Assembly: GCA_025403435.1 (NCBI GenBank)
Contig: CM046350.1
Coordinates: 14,331,184 to 14,395,183 of the forward strand
Origin: Artocarpus heterophyllus
Taxonomy: Eukaryota; Streptophyta; Magnoliopsida; Rosales; Moraceae
DNA: 64,000 nt
Direction: 5' to 3'
Position numbers and translations under genes: made by a program. How positions within the stretch are numbered: position 1 is the first letter of the stretch; each line of letters opens with the position of its first letter. The notes beneath the pieces were generated by a model. That model saw only the letters and a program-made list of their open reading frames with translations, had not been told where the DNA came from and did no database searches. This document shows positions 24,013 to 39,487 of this stretch, piece after piece.

Positions 24013-24829
24013 AGGTACAACCAAGGATGAAAATATTGGTATCGGTACTTTAATTTTATGAAAATTTTAAAGAAAATATCGATATTGGTGGAAATTTCAA
24101 TAAAAATTACAAAAATTTTAAATTAAATATATCTCTTGTATTTTAAGACATAATAAACATTCAAAAAAAACATAAGTAAACATGATTTCGTCAAAATCAA
24201 AAGAAAGTTTTATGAGGCTCAAATATGGTTGATATTCCATTGATTCAAAAAAAATTAGTGCTATGACATGCTATTTAAGTTGTGTTGAACATAGTTATGA
24301 ATATGCTACATGTAGGTTTGTTGACCTCTTCCTGCTATATTTTTATGAATGAGCAAACTATGAATTATCCTAATTGTTTGCCTAGGATGGTGGTGGTTTG
24401 CTCGGATAGTTTCCAAAATCTTGATTGTATGAACAATAAGCATGAGAAACCTTATTGGACGAGCTGCTATAATTGCATCTCAAATTTATTGATCGTGCAC
24501 TTGTGAAAATATTATCTTCATCTGATCATGTTAGCATTCTTAATGTGTATAAGAAAAATATTAATTCATTGAAAGTATAAAATACTGACAGATTATTTAA
24601 AAGAAAAAATTCATTCAATTTTGTAATTTTTGATATTACCAAAATTTGGTCAAAATTTCCATAATATACTACAGATTCTTTAATATTAATATTTTTACTG
24701 ATATTTACCGATATTTTTTTGATATTTTACCGAAATCGATATTACAGTGAAAAGACATTTTGGTACCTCAAAATTTTTGAAATTTATACAAAAATTTTCA
24801 AAATTTCGTCAATATCCGTAGGTACACTT
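24013..24829. mobile_element. AT-rich foldback element, copy 2
   Basis: Paralogue of 6198-7090, about 75 bp shorter because of internal deletions. The terminal inverted repeat is more eroded here (GGTACAACCAAGG at the left). Confidence 0.4.
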
Positions 24830-24860
24830 AATTTACTGAATAATTCCTCCTCGTCATATA

Positions 24861-25205
24861 CGCTCTTGTCGGAATGTTGTGGGGGAGAAGACTTGAGTAG
24901 ACAGCGTTGACGTATACTTTTACAATATATGCATTTTTTATTTTCTTCTTTTTTTCCGCAAACGTGAAATGAAATTTTGCTTATTCCAAGCTCACATGTA
25001 AAGAAAATGAGAATGTTGAAAATGCAGTATTCACAAAAATGCAGTTGCTTATCCCACGAAAGAATTATTCATGAAGCACGTTCTTTCATGAAAGAATTAT
25101 TTATGAAGCACGTTCTCACTAGTCCCTGTGCCAAAATGAGCCAAATATCCGTATCCACGGTCAACAATATTTCCTATCACTTGTGTCTTCAAGTTTAGAA
25201 AAATT
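24861..25205. promoter_or_regulatory. Array flank block, unit 2 (one TTGAC core lost)
   Basis: The second motif survives as TTGACG at 24,907-24,912, but the first has changed to TTGAGT (24,893-24,898). A local direct duplication of about 35 bp (GAAAGAATTATTYATGAAGC repeated, about 25,037-25,108) is specific to this copy. A regulatory function is inferred only from conservation across units. Confidence 0.35.
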
Positions 25206-25641
25206 ATTTTACTTTGTCCATTTAGTAATCACAAAATTCTTCATCGAATATTAAATTTCATGTAAAATTAGTACATTATTTAACCGGGTGTAGTGAATTG
25301 CGCCTCAACTTTTTTTGGTATCTCAAATGTAGCATACAGTAACCACCAAGGTGGAAGTCTATCGTATTGGACTTGCTTTCGAGTAGTTCGGTAGATATTC
25401 AAGAGGTCTCAAGTTTAAGTATAAGGAGAAGTACCGCTTGAGACTATTTTGCAGGTTACTGGCTCAATGTTCATTAGCCATTTGTGAAATTAAGTGACAT
25501 ATTTTGTCATATATTAATATTACAAGTAGTTATGACTCAAAATGAATATTACTTAGCATGTGGGAGCCCCTTTGGTCACGCCCAAGGTGTAGTTTACACT
25601 GGCTAAGCAAGGCCTAGAATATTACAATGGCTCATGCTAAG

Positions 25642-25679
<38 letters not shown>

Positions 25680-25965
25680 TGTGCTTTACCACGGCCTCCT
25701 AGCTTTCATAAACGAATCTACACAAGAAAATCGAAAATTCTTCTCCTTAAAAGGTCCCAAAAATTATTTAACAAAACTTTATTCCAACAAGACCATTGCA
25801 AGCTGAAAGACACTAAGGATCCAGCTATGTTGTACTTGTACTATAAGGACCTTTCTATACTCCATAAATTAATAAAAACAACATGCCCAAAGTGAAAATT
25901 CATATTTCACTTCCTTAATAGAATCACGAGTCAAATTAAAGAGAGGGCTCGAGTCCCAATCGACA
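25206..25965. other. 3' flank of CRK2
   Basis: Collinear with the CRK1 3' flank and free of genes. It includes the compound microsatellite at 25,643-25,679. Confidence 0.5.
25643..25679. repeat. Compound (TA)n(TG)n microsatellite
   Basis: About 14 bp of TA repeats run directly into about 22 bp of TG repeats. Confidence 0.9.
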
Positions 25966-29379
<3,414 letters not shown>

Positions 29380-30584
29380 TTTGACTGTTCTATCGGAAGT
29401 ATGCCTTCTTTAATATTGTTGCCTCTGGCTTAGTTTACAGAATTGATAATTGTGGCTATTAGTTTAAAGAATAGTTTCAAGTTTCTTATATCCAAGTTGG
29501 GGAAAAAACAGTGGCTTGAGTGCTTCACTGGCACTAGCTAGCGTAGTTTAGGGACAATACAATGTGGACCGACTGATTTTTCCTTTTTTTTTTTTTCTTT
29601 TTTGAAAATGGACTGACTAACTTTTTTCGCATTCCATGGTTCAGGTATGGTCTAGGAAAATGAGGGTGTTGAAAATCTTAGATCTTTATCAAAAATAAAC
29701 TAAGCTTTGAAATTCTGATTAGTCGGTGTGGCCGAATTAGACATTAATTCAAAACCATTAAGGTGTCACAATTTGACTATTTCTCTGTTTTGATCGTTTT
29801 CCAGATACATTAAATATTCCCAAAATTTTTTATTTTTTATGAGACATACTAGTAATTTTTTAAAAGAAAATTGAAACAAACCAACTGATTTTTTTCAAGA
29901 GCAGAGGCCTCGTTAAGCCGCGTGATATTATTCTCTGGAAGGCTGCGGCCATTTACCAAGCTTTTTTTTTCCCCCACAGTAGAGGACACCCTACTTGTGG
30001 AAAATAATTTTATGCAGCCCTTCTCTGACATTTTTGTGGCCCAATCATAGGGCAGTTTTGTTATATTGTTTTTATGTCAACAGACCCTTTTGTGTCTGTT
30101 TTTGTAATTTTTGAAAATATTTTATATATTTTTTAAGGTAAAAATTTTAAAAATATTTAACATAATTTTTAAAAAATTTATCTTTTAAAATAAAAATATT
30201 TTCATTTATTCTAAAAAATAATACTAACCGAGTTGTTTTTCTTTCCTTCTTTTTCAACAGATTTAGGTGCAGAGTTTTGTCCTACACTCTTTAATTAACA
30301 AGTTGAAAAAGGTCACAGTAATATAGCTATATTCTCACTCTCATGAAATTCAAACTTTTTTTCTTTTGGTAAAGGCCGTGTGAATTTGCTGCCCACTTTC
30401 ATAAAATTCAAACTTTTTTTTTCTTTTGGTAAAGGCAGGTGTGAATTTACTGCCTACAATAACAACTAAGATATTAATAAATGGCTTATGACTAACAATA
30501 TCCAGGATACAGAACACAATCCAATTAGACAGTGAATATAAATGGCTTATGACTAATAAATGGCTTATGCTTTCATCCATTACG
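29380..30584. promoter_or_regulatory. CRK2 upstream region
   Basis: The 5' flank of CRK2. Blocks of it recur at 31,895-32,868 and 33,415-35,069, where no CRK body is present, so it is array-unit sequence. It contains the candidate promoter, but I could not fix a TATA box. A local duplication lies at about 30,345-30,465 (two copies of AAATTCAAACTTTTTTTCTT and the following bases). Confidence 0.45.
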
Positions 30585-31133
30585 CCACGTTCCTTGTCAT
30601 ATTTGTGTCAGTATTACAGCACGACACGATTAAACCGAACACAAACACAATACGATTAACAAATAGGCTAGAAATACAAACACAAACATGACCCTCTTAT
30701 GGCACGTGTAACACAGCACGACAATATTACTAAGCAGGTTGTGACGGGTTGACATAATAACAACACATATATGACACGTTTATGACCCAATTAACTAAAA
30801 ATTAAAAAAACTTAAAAAATGAATAAAAAAAATTAACAAAAATACAATATTTAATTAACACTAACGTACTACAAATATTTTAAATATTTTTATTTTTAAG
30901 TTTAAATGTGTTATAAACAGATGGGTCGCGTCGTGTCGTCTCGACACGTTTACGGCTTGTTTAATTAAACATATTAAGATGTGTTAGAGGTGTTAGCACA
31001 AATCCAGCTCGTTTATTTTCGTGTTATTCGTACCAACTTATTTATGACCTAATTGATAAACATGCGATTTAAACATGTTTATCTTGTATCATTTTTTATC
31101 GTATCATCATATTGTGTCAGAAATTGTCAGCCC
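30585..31133. mobile_element. Small hAT-like insertion (about 549 bp)
   Basis: It interrupts array sequence that is continuous in the next unit (about 32,856-32,872, TTCATCCATTACGCTCTTG). It is flanked by CCATTACG (30,577-30,584) and CAATTACG (31,134-31,141), an 8-bp target duplication with one mismatch, as hAT elements make. It is rich in CACGACACG and CGTGTCGTC words typical of a widespread plant repeat. It has no transposase and no clear terminal inverted repeat. Confidence 0.55.
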
Positions 31134-32868
31134 CAATTACGCTCTTGTCAAAATTTTGGAGGGAGAAGGAAGACTTGACTAGCAAGCGTTGACGTACTTT
31201 TTCAATATATGCCTTGTTATTTAACTTTTCTTTCCTTCTTGTTTTTTTTTTGCCACAAACATGAAATGCAATTTTTCTTTTCCCCTGTTCACACGTAAAG
31301 AAAATGAGTTTGTTGAAAATCCTGTATTCACAATAATGCAGTTGTTTATCCCATGAAAGAATTACTTATGCAGCACGTTCTTGCTAGTCCCTGTGCCAAA
31401 ATCAGCAAAATTATACATATCCACAGCCAACAATTATATTTCCTATCAACCGTGTCTTCAATTTTAGAAAAATTATTTTACTTATTAGTCTATTTGGTAA
31501 TCACATATATAAGGTGTTTAGAAAGATGGTAGGAACCAGTGGTGAGAACCACTTTTACTGTACATTAAGAGTTTTATACTGTAGTATATTTTTTTATTGT
31601 TACTATAGCATATAAGAGCTTTACATAGTTTATAACTGAGATTATGATAAAAACTAAGTGGTTTTTATCACTACCAAACACCCTCAAAATTCTCCATAGA
31701 ATTTTAAATTTTATGTAAAATTAGTATAATAGTTGTCCACATAGTGAATTGTGCCTCAACTTTCATTGGTATCTCAAATCTAGTGGAAGTCTGACGTATT
31801 GGAGTCTAGTGGTTTGGTACATTTACAGGAGGGCTCAAGTTCAAGGCTAATGAGTACTTCTTGAAACTATTTGTAGGTCACTGGTTCATATATGTTCTAG
31901 GAAAATGGGGTTTAAAATCTTAGATCTTTATCAAAAAATAAACTAAGCTTTGTAAACCTCGTCAAATATTTATTGAAATTCTGATTAGTCCGTGTGGCAG
32001 AATTTATTAAGTCAAAACCATTAAACTGTCACAACTTGACTATTTCTTTTTTATTTTTATCCTTTTCCTGATACATTAAATATTCCCAAAATTTTTCATA
32101 TTTTATGAGACATACTAGAAATTTTTTAAAAGAAAATCGAAACAATCCAGCTGTTTTTTTTTTTTTTTTTCAAGAGAAAACTAAGTCATAAACAAAAGTT
32201 CGGCAACAGGAGCAGAGCCCGTATTAAGCCGCGTGATATTATTCTCTGGAAGGCAGCGTGCATTTACTAAGCTTTCTTTTTTCACAGGAGAGGGACCCCT
32301 TCTTGTGGAAAATAATTATGACAAGCAATTCTCATATGGAAAAAATCTGTCATGATTCTGACAGATTTTTCTTGACCAAATGATAGGACAGATTTGTTAG
32401 ATTGTTCCATTCTAAATACGTTGTTTTTCTTTCCTTCTTTTTCAACAAATTTAGGTGCAGAGTTTTGTTCTACACTCTTTAATTAACATGGTGAAAAAAA
32501 GGTCACAGTAATATAGCGACATTCTCTCTTCTTTTTTTTTTTAACTTTGTGGTAGGTAATTCAAACTTTTTTTTGGTGAAATTAGATGTAAATTTACTGT
32601 TCGTAAAAAATAACAACCGAGATATTAATGAATGGCTTATGACTAACAAAATCCAGGATACATAAACAATCCAATTAGAGAGTGAATTTAAACATGTCTA
32701 TACCAAAATCTCAACTTAACTCCCAAGCTAATTAGCCCAAACATTAGTAATTAATTAAGTACCCCCGAGCCAAAAACAATATAAACAAGCGTCTTATCCA
32801 CGATGAGGTCATTTAATGAAAGGCAAAATCGAAGTTGACGGTTGGTTTCTGTTGCTTTCATCCATTAC
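31134..32868. repeat. CRK array unit 3, gene body deleted
   Basis: The unit starts with the TTGACT/TTGACG block (31,175-31,193), continues with sequence matching the 3' flank of CRK1 and CRK2 (about 31,720-31,885), then passes directly into sequence matching the CRK2 5' flank from 29,640 onward. The fusion lies near 31,885-31,895 (GGTCACTGGTTCATATATG). About 3.5 kb expected between them, the whole receptor-kinase gene, is absent. Confidence 0.75.
31507..31684. mobile_element. Small TIR element (about 178 bp)
   Basis: It is absent from the matching place in unit 4 (near 33,232). The ends are imperfect inverted repeats: AAGGTGTTTAGAAAGATGG at the left against GAGGGTGTTTGGTAGTGAT read from the right. 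GGTGTTTGG ends are common in plant miniature elements. The target duplication is too short to define. Confidence 0.6.
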
Positions 32869-34332
32869 GCTCTTGTCGAAATTTTTGAGGGAGAAGGAAG
32901 ACTTGACTAGCAAGCGTTGACGTACTTTTTCAATATATGCATTGTTATTTAACTTTTCTTTCTTTTTTTTTTTTTTGCCACAAAAATGAAATGCAATTTT
33001 TCTTTTCCCCTGTTCACACGCAAAGAAAATGAGTTTGTTGAAAATTCTGTATTCACAAAAATGCAGTTGTTTATCCCATGAAAGAATTATTTATGCAGCA
33101 CGTTCTTACTAGCCCCTGTGCCAGAATGAGCAAAATGTACAAATCCACAGACAACAATTATATTTCCTATCAGCCCTGTCTTCAATTTTAAAAAAAATTA
33201 TTTAACTTACTAGTCTATTTGGTAATCACAAAATTCTCCATCGAATTTTAAATTTTATGTAAAATTAGTACAATAGTTGTCCACATAGTGAATTGTGCCT
33301 CAACTTTCATTGGTATCTCAAATCTAGTGGAAGTCTGACGTATTGGAGTCTAGTGGTTTGGTACATATACAGGAGGTCTCAAGTTCAAGGCTAAACTATT
33401 TGTAGGTCACTGTTTCAAATATGCTCTAGGAAAATGGGGTGTTAAAAAATCTTAGATCTTTATCAAAAAATAAACTAATCTTTGTAAACCTCGTCAAATA
33501 TTTATTGAAATTCTGATTAGTCCGTGTGGCTGAATTAGACATAAATTCATAACCATTAAGGTGTCATAATTTGACCTTTTCTTTTTTTTGTTTTGATCTT
33601 TTTCCAGATACATTAAATATTCCCAAAATTTCTCATATTTTATGAGACATACTAGTAATTTTCTAAATGAAAATTGAAACAATCCAACTGTTTTTTTTTT
33701 TTTTTTTTTTTGTTTTTTAAGAGAAAACTAAGTCATAGACAAAAGCTCACTGACAGGAGCAGGGGCCTCATTAAGCCGCGTGATATTATTCTCTGGAAGG
33801 CAGCGGACATTTACTAAGCTTTCTTTTTTCACAGGAGAGGAACCCACTTCTTATGGACAACAATCACGACAAGCACCTCTCAGAGTTGTTTTTTAAGCCC
33901 AAAAATAAAAAAATATGTCATCATTCTGACAAATTTTTTGACCAAACAATAGGAACGATTTGTTAGATTGCGTTTATCTAAACAGAACATGTAAAAATAT
34001 TTTTAAAAAAAAAATTTAAATAATTATATTGAGATTGCGTTTAAAATTTTTGGGTTAAAAACATGTAAAAATATTTTTTAAAATTTTAAAAATAAAAACA
34101 AACGAGACTTTGTTTTTCTATTCTTCTTTTTCAACAAATTTAGATGTAGAGTTTTGTCCTACACTCTTTAATAAACAAGGTGAGAAAAGATAAAAATAAT
34201 ATACCTACGTTCTCTCTCTTTTTTTTTCTTTTTTAAACTTTAAGGTAGAAAATTTAAACTCTTTTTCTTTTAACAGAGTCGGTATAAAAAATAAATGACT
34301 TATGACTAACAAAATTCTAGATAGGAATACAA
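32869..34332. repeat. CRK array unit 4, gene body deleted (continues at 35,003-35,069)
   Basis: Same arrangement as unit 3: TTGACT/TTGACG at 32,903-32,922, 3'-flank sequence to about 33,410, then 5'-flank sequence from about 33,415 with no CRK exons between. The unit resumes beyond an inserted element at 35,003 and ends near 35,069 at the start of the RNase H fragment. Confidence 0.7.
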
Positions 34333-35002
34333 GGCCCATTTGGCCTTTTTTAGAGGTTATTTTTAGTTTTTGTAGCTGCCTACAATAGTCTAAGGTGTTT
34401 GATAATCTTTGTTTTTGAAAAGTTGCCTCTAAAAACTATTACTCATGGGCAAAAGGTGAGAAGCAGCCCATGAGTTGTTTTTTTTTTTATAATAGCTTCT
34501 ATTTTTATAATTTAAAATTACTAGACTAACCTTAGTAATAATATAATATTCCTAATCTACCTATTTTTCTTTAACAAATTAAAATCAATCAAATAACATG
34601 TTTTGCTGAAAACAAAATGCATTTAAAATACACTTAGAAATATATTTAATACTTTAAAAAACAAACTTATTAGAAATAAATGAAATCAAAACAAATAAAT
34701 CAAATATCACGTTATTTTTTAGATGCTTAAATATCACTTATGAATTAGAGCGATTTAATTTTTTTTATTTAATTGAAATGTATAAAAGCTAAAGCTATAA
34801 ATATGCTTTATAAAATATGCCGATTTTTTTATTATATATTTTTACAATAATTTTATACATAGTTTATCAAATACTTGTAATTTTACTTTTGATCCTTACA
34901 CAAGTTTTGAAAAAAATTTACCAAATACCTATTTACTTCTAGTACACAACACAACACAGCATAGCAGAAGCTACGACAAAACACAACAGTACCAAACTGG
35001 CT
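34333..35002. mobile_element. Non-autonomous TIR element (670 bp)
   Basis: Flanked on both sides by TACAA (34,328-34,332 and 35,003-35,007). The uninterrupted sequence is seen in unit 3 near 32,662-32,670. The ends pair imperfectly: GGCCCATTTGG at the left and AGCCAGTTTGG read from the right. The interior is AT-rich and non-coding. The superfamily is not assigned. Confidence 0.6.
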
Positions 35003-35074
35003 TACAATCCAGTCAGTGAGTGAATGCAAAACATGGCCATACGGAATCTCAGCTTAACTCCCAAGCGAATTGTT

Positions 35075-35526
35075 GACGTTGAACAAGTGACTGGGCGGAG
35101 AATGGGGTGCTCCAAATGGCCATGCCCTCCCTTGGGTAAACTTAAGCTGAATGTTAATGCAGCGGTTATGCGGGGTGCGAACTTCATTGGAATAGGTGCT
35201 ATTATTCGAGTGTCTGGCTTTAAGAAAAGGGATTGAGGTTGCTTTTCGGAATGGCCTCGAAGTTAGCTTGGTTAAGTTAGAAGCTATCAATGTTGTTCGA
35301 GCTTTGGACTCGAAGACTTCGTTTGAACCTGCTGGGCTAGTTATAGAAGACGTTAAACGTTTGATGCTTCAAGCTGAAGGTGGTTTGTCTGGCTATCATG
35401 TCTCGTGTAGCGGAAACATGGTAGCCCACCTATTGGCTAGATTTGTTTTTAATCATGTTGATGAGTGTAATCCCTTTTATTTATTGGGGATGCTATTATG
35501 GCCGACTTGGCTTTTTAATTTAAGTT
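35075..35526 (+). pseudogene. RNase H-like (RVT_3 type) fragment with internal deletion
   Basis: Frame 1 reads KWPCPPLGKLKLNVNAAVMR and GANFIGIGAIIR. Frame 2, overlapping at 35,196, reads ECLALRKGIEVAFRNGLEVS through VVRALDSKTSFEPAGLV, VIEDVKRLMLQAEGG and HVSCSGNMVAHLLARF. This is the order of the plant RNase H domain found at the end of non-LTR elements and in many short host proteins (first Asp region, ECLALR helix, then the VAH-LAR ending). The usual 40 or so residues between GAIIR and ECLALR are missing, and a frameshift accompanies the deletion. The first catalytic Asp is Asn here (LNVNAA instead of LNVDAA). It is not functional. Confidence 0.72.
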
Positions 35527-36780
35527 GAAGTATTTTCCATAAAAAATACAGCCAGTATTGAGCTAGAAATCAGGATTTGAAGTGACAACGCAATCAATAA
35601 GAAACAGGGTGGAAGTGGAAGAAGTAAAATGTTCCTTCCCATTAGGGACTAATTCGTCGTTACTGACGGGAGGCATGCTAATCAAGTGCAAATCTTCCAC
35701 ACTCTGTTTTCACTGCACGTTGCCTAGACAAAGAAAATGGAGAAAATATATTTTCTCATCTAATGCTATTTTACGATTTTTATTTTCGTTTAATTTTGTG
35801 ATTTTTCATTTTTATTTTTAGATGCTTCATGTCTTAAGTTTGTAACAACAATTTTCATTTTCATAGCAATAATAAAAATAATAATAATTATTATTATTAT
35901 TATTTTTCTTTTCCATTAAAGAGGACACACATTGAATAGCACGTAGTACATGGGGATAATAAGAAATTAGTGCGAAAGTGATTGTCGTTAGCAACAGCTT
36001 GTCCCCCGACCGGTCGTTAGGCCGCGGATGCTGGTGGTGGAATTGCTAAAGTTGGAAAATGGTGCATTGGAAATACTTTTGGAATTGAAAAATGGTCGTT
36101 GGGCCGCAGACGGGGGCTATTTTCAATTCTCCGAGTGCAAGAAATTGAGTCAGTCACGGGCTCTAAGACTCTCTTTACTTGTAAATAGTGAAAAAACTGC
36201 CAATGAATAATAATGGTAATAGACCACTACCAAGTACAAATTAACCCAAATACTGTGGACAAAAGCAATATTTTCCCAACAATGGATGCAGCTTGAGCGC
36301 TAGCAAGAGTTGTAATGGTAGTAGTGAGTACAGAAAAAGGCTGGAAATTATCAAATAAGAGTCGGTAATGTTTTTAAAGTTACTTCCTTTCTTTTTTTTT
36401 CACTAGCCTAGGTAATGCTGCTGTGTACACCGTCTCAACAATTAATTTTCTGTAAGTATGAGCAATTTGATAATTTTAGGATAGACATTCAAAAACCCCA
36501 GCGGTTACATTGTAGGGAAATTATAATAAGCAAGCTAATGTTTGAAACTTTTTAGTAATGAAAACAATATTTGTAGTGCACGTTTTTAGTATAGATATGT
36601 AGTGCTATATAGCAATATGTCATATTGCATACACATAATAATACAAGTGAAACTAAGCAAGATAAGTTAAGGGTGTCATACCAACCTCTCGACCCACGGA
36701 GAGACTTGATTGATTGAAAAGACAAAAGAGAAGATGGCATTTGGGACTTTGCAAATCCTAATGACCACATTACAATTTAT
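35527..36780. other. Intergenic, nothing recognised
   Basis: It contains an AAT/ATT-rich simple stretch at about 35,863-35,905 and short open frames without recognisable similarity (for example 36,028-36,210, 60 codons). I cannot support a gene here. Confidence 0.5.
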
Positions 36781-37105
36781 GATCTTGGTGTCATTGGTAC
36801 GATCACCTGGGCCCAAATAGTAAGTTAAGATAAAGTTTGAATAGGTGTCCTCTCAAGATCCAATGTCAAGCCTAGCCGCCATGACATGTCAAATCAAGAG
36901 AAACTGCATTTGGTGCTGACTTTCTACGATAGCTAAACCACATGTAGAATCTCGTGGATGCTTGAACCAATGCTTCAAGATAATCGACATTCAGATTACG
37001 AATTTGGGGAGAATGTATGGAGCTATAACGTCAGAAAAGGTTGATTGACCAATTAACAGAGGATGTAGAGAGCTACGATCTGGGTAGCTATGCCTCGGAA
37101 AAGAA

Positions 37106-37375
37106 ATGAAGCTCACGGATCTTTTTCAATTTCGTTACCAACCTATGGATGAAGCCGCTCCTCATGCATTCAAGCGGATCCTCACTAAAAGATTATTCTA
37201 TTAGTGGATAAATAACACCCTTCAATCTGCCACGAGAACAAAGGAAGTCACAGTTAGCATACACAAGGGACGCGAGAATGAAATCTTCTTCAAAGAATCA
37301 CCCCCAAAGGCGATGTTAAGACATTTCTTTGAAGCACAGACGAGTACCTAGAGAGAACTTTCTGGCTTAGACCGT
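37106..37375 (+). pseudogene. Degenerate coding trace of unknown family
   Basis: One frame reads FQFRYQPMDEAAPHAFKR, a stop, WINNTLQSATRTKEVTVSIH, then ENEIFFKESPPKAMLRHFFE and a further stop. The residue composition looks protein-like, but I do not recognise the family. It may be part of the element that the Copia retrotransposon inserted into. Flanking sequence back to 36,781 shows no other signal. Confidence 0.25.
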
Positions 37376-38585
37376 TAACAAAGACATCAATATCCAATCT
37401 AAAAAAGATGTACAAGGATGGATGGGCATAGTACTACTACCGGGTTAGTGGTGTTGTTAGACATGTATGCCCTAAGGAGTAAAAATGTAATACGTTTTTG
37501 GAGACATTTTTATCAATAAAAAATTTATTCATTTATATATACCAAATCTTGTCATCTTTACGTTCATATTTGTTGAATATATGATAAGCAAACAGTAGTC
37601 TGAGACTGTCAGTCTAAACCTTAAGAATTGGGCATATGATGGACTGATTATGCGAAAGACACGAATCTTAAGGTGACGGTCTAAAACATATGATCCACAA
37701 TTGAGGGAATAAAGTTGGGCGCTTTATTCATGTAAAGATTGTTATGTTGTCTATATCCCTTTTGGGAGATGGTTTGTCTTGGCCATCGGAGTTGGACTCC
37801 GTGAATAGAAACATTGGCACGTTGTCATAGGTGACGATGTGTTGGATCGGGACATAAAGTGAGTTGATTTGGATTAATAATTCTGTCTTGGCAAATCGAT
37901 TCACTTTAGACAGTCATTTGTATTGTATCTTAATCCTGAGATGAATAGTGGGCCCATTGTCTCGACTTGTGTCTTTTGATGTACCAATGGGTGACTCCCA
38001 CATCTCTATAGTGGTATGCATGCCGGTACGTTGGAGGCATGACTCTTGATAGCGTAGACTTGTTATTCATAGATATGGAATCCATAACTCCTCTTTAGGA
38101 GTAATGATATCCTCTTATATGCGTTGTCCTGTAATTGGAAAACTGGAGCGCTCAACCATTTGGATACATTGGTGTAACCGAATGGTATACTATCTTTAGA
38201 TGGTAAGTTTTCTAATGGTGAGACAATGGAATGTAAGATAAAAATAATCGGGAAGGTAAGACAGGACTTGTCCTTAAGCCGATTATGGATGATCATATGG
38301 GGATGCGATACACTATGATATGTCATGGAGACTTAGCTACATGAGCTTCGTAATTCTATAAAATTCGAGAGTGCAGCTCCAAGCTTTTAGTGGAGTAGCG
38401 TTGGAGTTGATAATTGTGAAATGTATATCTGGGATATTGGGTTTCATAATTATCATGAGCTTGAACTTTATAGGTCCATTTTGGTCCCCTTTGCTAGCTC
38501 ACAAAATCCTGTAACGACACGGCGTGCTTTTCTAATAATTAGTGACTTATGTCGGATTTATCAGATTGGTTTAAAATTTGTAAGA

Positions 38586-38744
38586 ATCAAATAATTCATG
38601 TCTGTTTATCGGTTGAATTAATTTTGTAAGAAATTAGTTCAAGATAAACTTGTTGAATTATTACGATCAGATAATTCTTGTTTGTTTATCGGTTGTTTTA
38701 ATTTTGGACAAATTAGAACAAGATAAACTTGTAGAATTATTGTG
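38586..38744 (+). repeat. Two ~80-bp direct repeats in the Copia LTR
   Basis: ATCAAATAATTCATGTCTG starts one unit and ATCAGATAATTCTTGTTTG the next. Both continue with TTTATCGGTTG and AAGATAAACTTGT. The same pair is at about 45,902-46,060 in the 3' LTR. Confidence 0.8.
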
Positions 38745-38892
38745 AATTGATTTATTTTCTTAGAGATTATCTTGATAAAGTTTGTTTTGATCAGATAACT
38801 TCTCTATTGGGTTATTTGAATCAAAACTGAGACTTTATCCTTTAGAATCTCGGGTGGAAAATAAAAGATTCGCGGAGATTTTTTCTCGGGAG

Positions 38893-38949
38893 TTCGGCCT
38901 GTCGGATGACGTGTTCGGCCTGTCGAACTGGCCTGTTCGGCCTGCCGAT
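38893..38949. repeat. Palindromic motif array in Copia 5' LTR
   Basis: Three units of the TTCGGCCTGCCGAA type at about 20-bp spacing. The first two read CCTGTCG, against CCTGCCG in the 3' LTR, so they carry C-to-T changes at CpG. Confidence 0.85.
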
Positions 38950-39487
38950 CAGCGGGAGATAAGATTACACGTTTTCACGCAGATCTTATCAGATATTGAT
39001 CCGAACTTGATTCTGTTTCGAGTTTTTGAGACCTAATCTGATATGGACTGACCCCAGGACCAATAGCTATATATAAAGGGAGTGAGTCTCATGATTTACT
39101 CAGATCAATAGTGATCAATAGAGATCAATTTGAGAGATTAAGAGTGATACTCTTCTAGTGAGAATTTGAAAACTCCCTAAGAGTTTTTGTTCACAAATCA
39201 CGAGCACTAGCTTTGGGTTCTCTCTATTGGTTGGAAGGAGAGTCACTGGTGGAAGAGCTGTACGTGTGAGCCCATACTCACTCCGGTTGTGGATAGAGAA
39301 TAGCAAAGAAGGCCAGTTGGTTGAGGCTCTTCTGGAACGTTACTTCTCTTCACAGGCTGCGGAGGATCTTCACACAAAGGTTAGTAAGATCTGTCTAATT
39401 TATACACATAATATGTCAAACTTGTATTTTGGAAATTACTCTGATGAAAATTTTTAAAATTCTGTTGTGCACTTTGTTTCCAACAAT

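Larger units (their letters stand above)
37455..39485 (+). repeat. Copia 5' LTR
   Basis: 2031 bp, TG...CA ends. It contains a TATA-like TATATATAAA at 39,068-39,077, which would start transcription about 30 bp downstream, leaving a roughly 0.4-kb R-U5 region. Two direct repeats of about 80 bp lie at 38,586-38,744, and a palindromic motif array at 38,893-38,949. Confidence 0.95.

Noticed and set aside
24977..25198. 73-codon plus-strand frame in the array flank block, like 7168-7410
   Set aside because: The frame and start differ between units and it is absent from units 3 and 4. It is not a conserved peptide.
38063..38326. 87-codon antisense frame, repeated at 45,379-45,642
   Set aside because: It is present in both Copia LTRs only because the LTRs are near-identical copies. 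No similarity or initiation context supports a gene.
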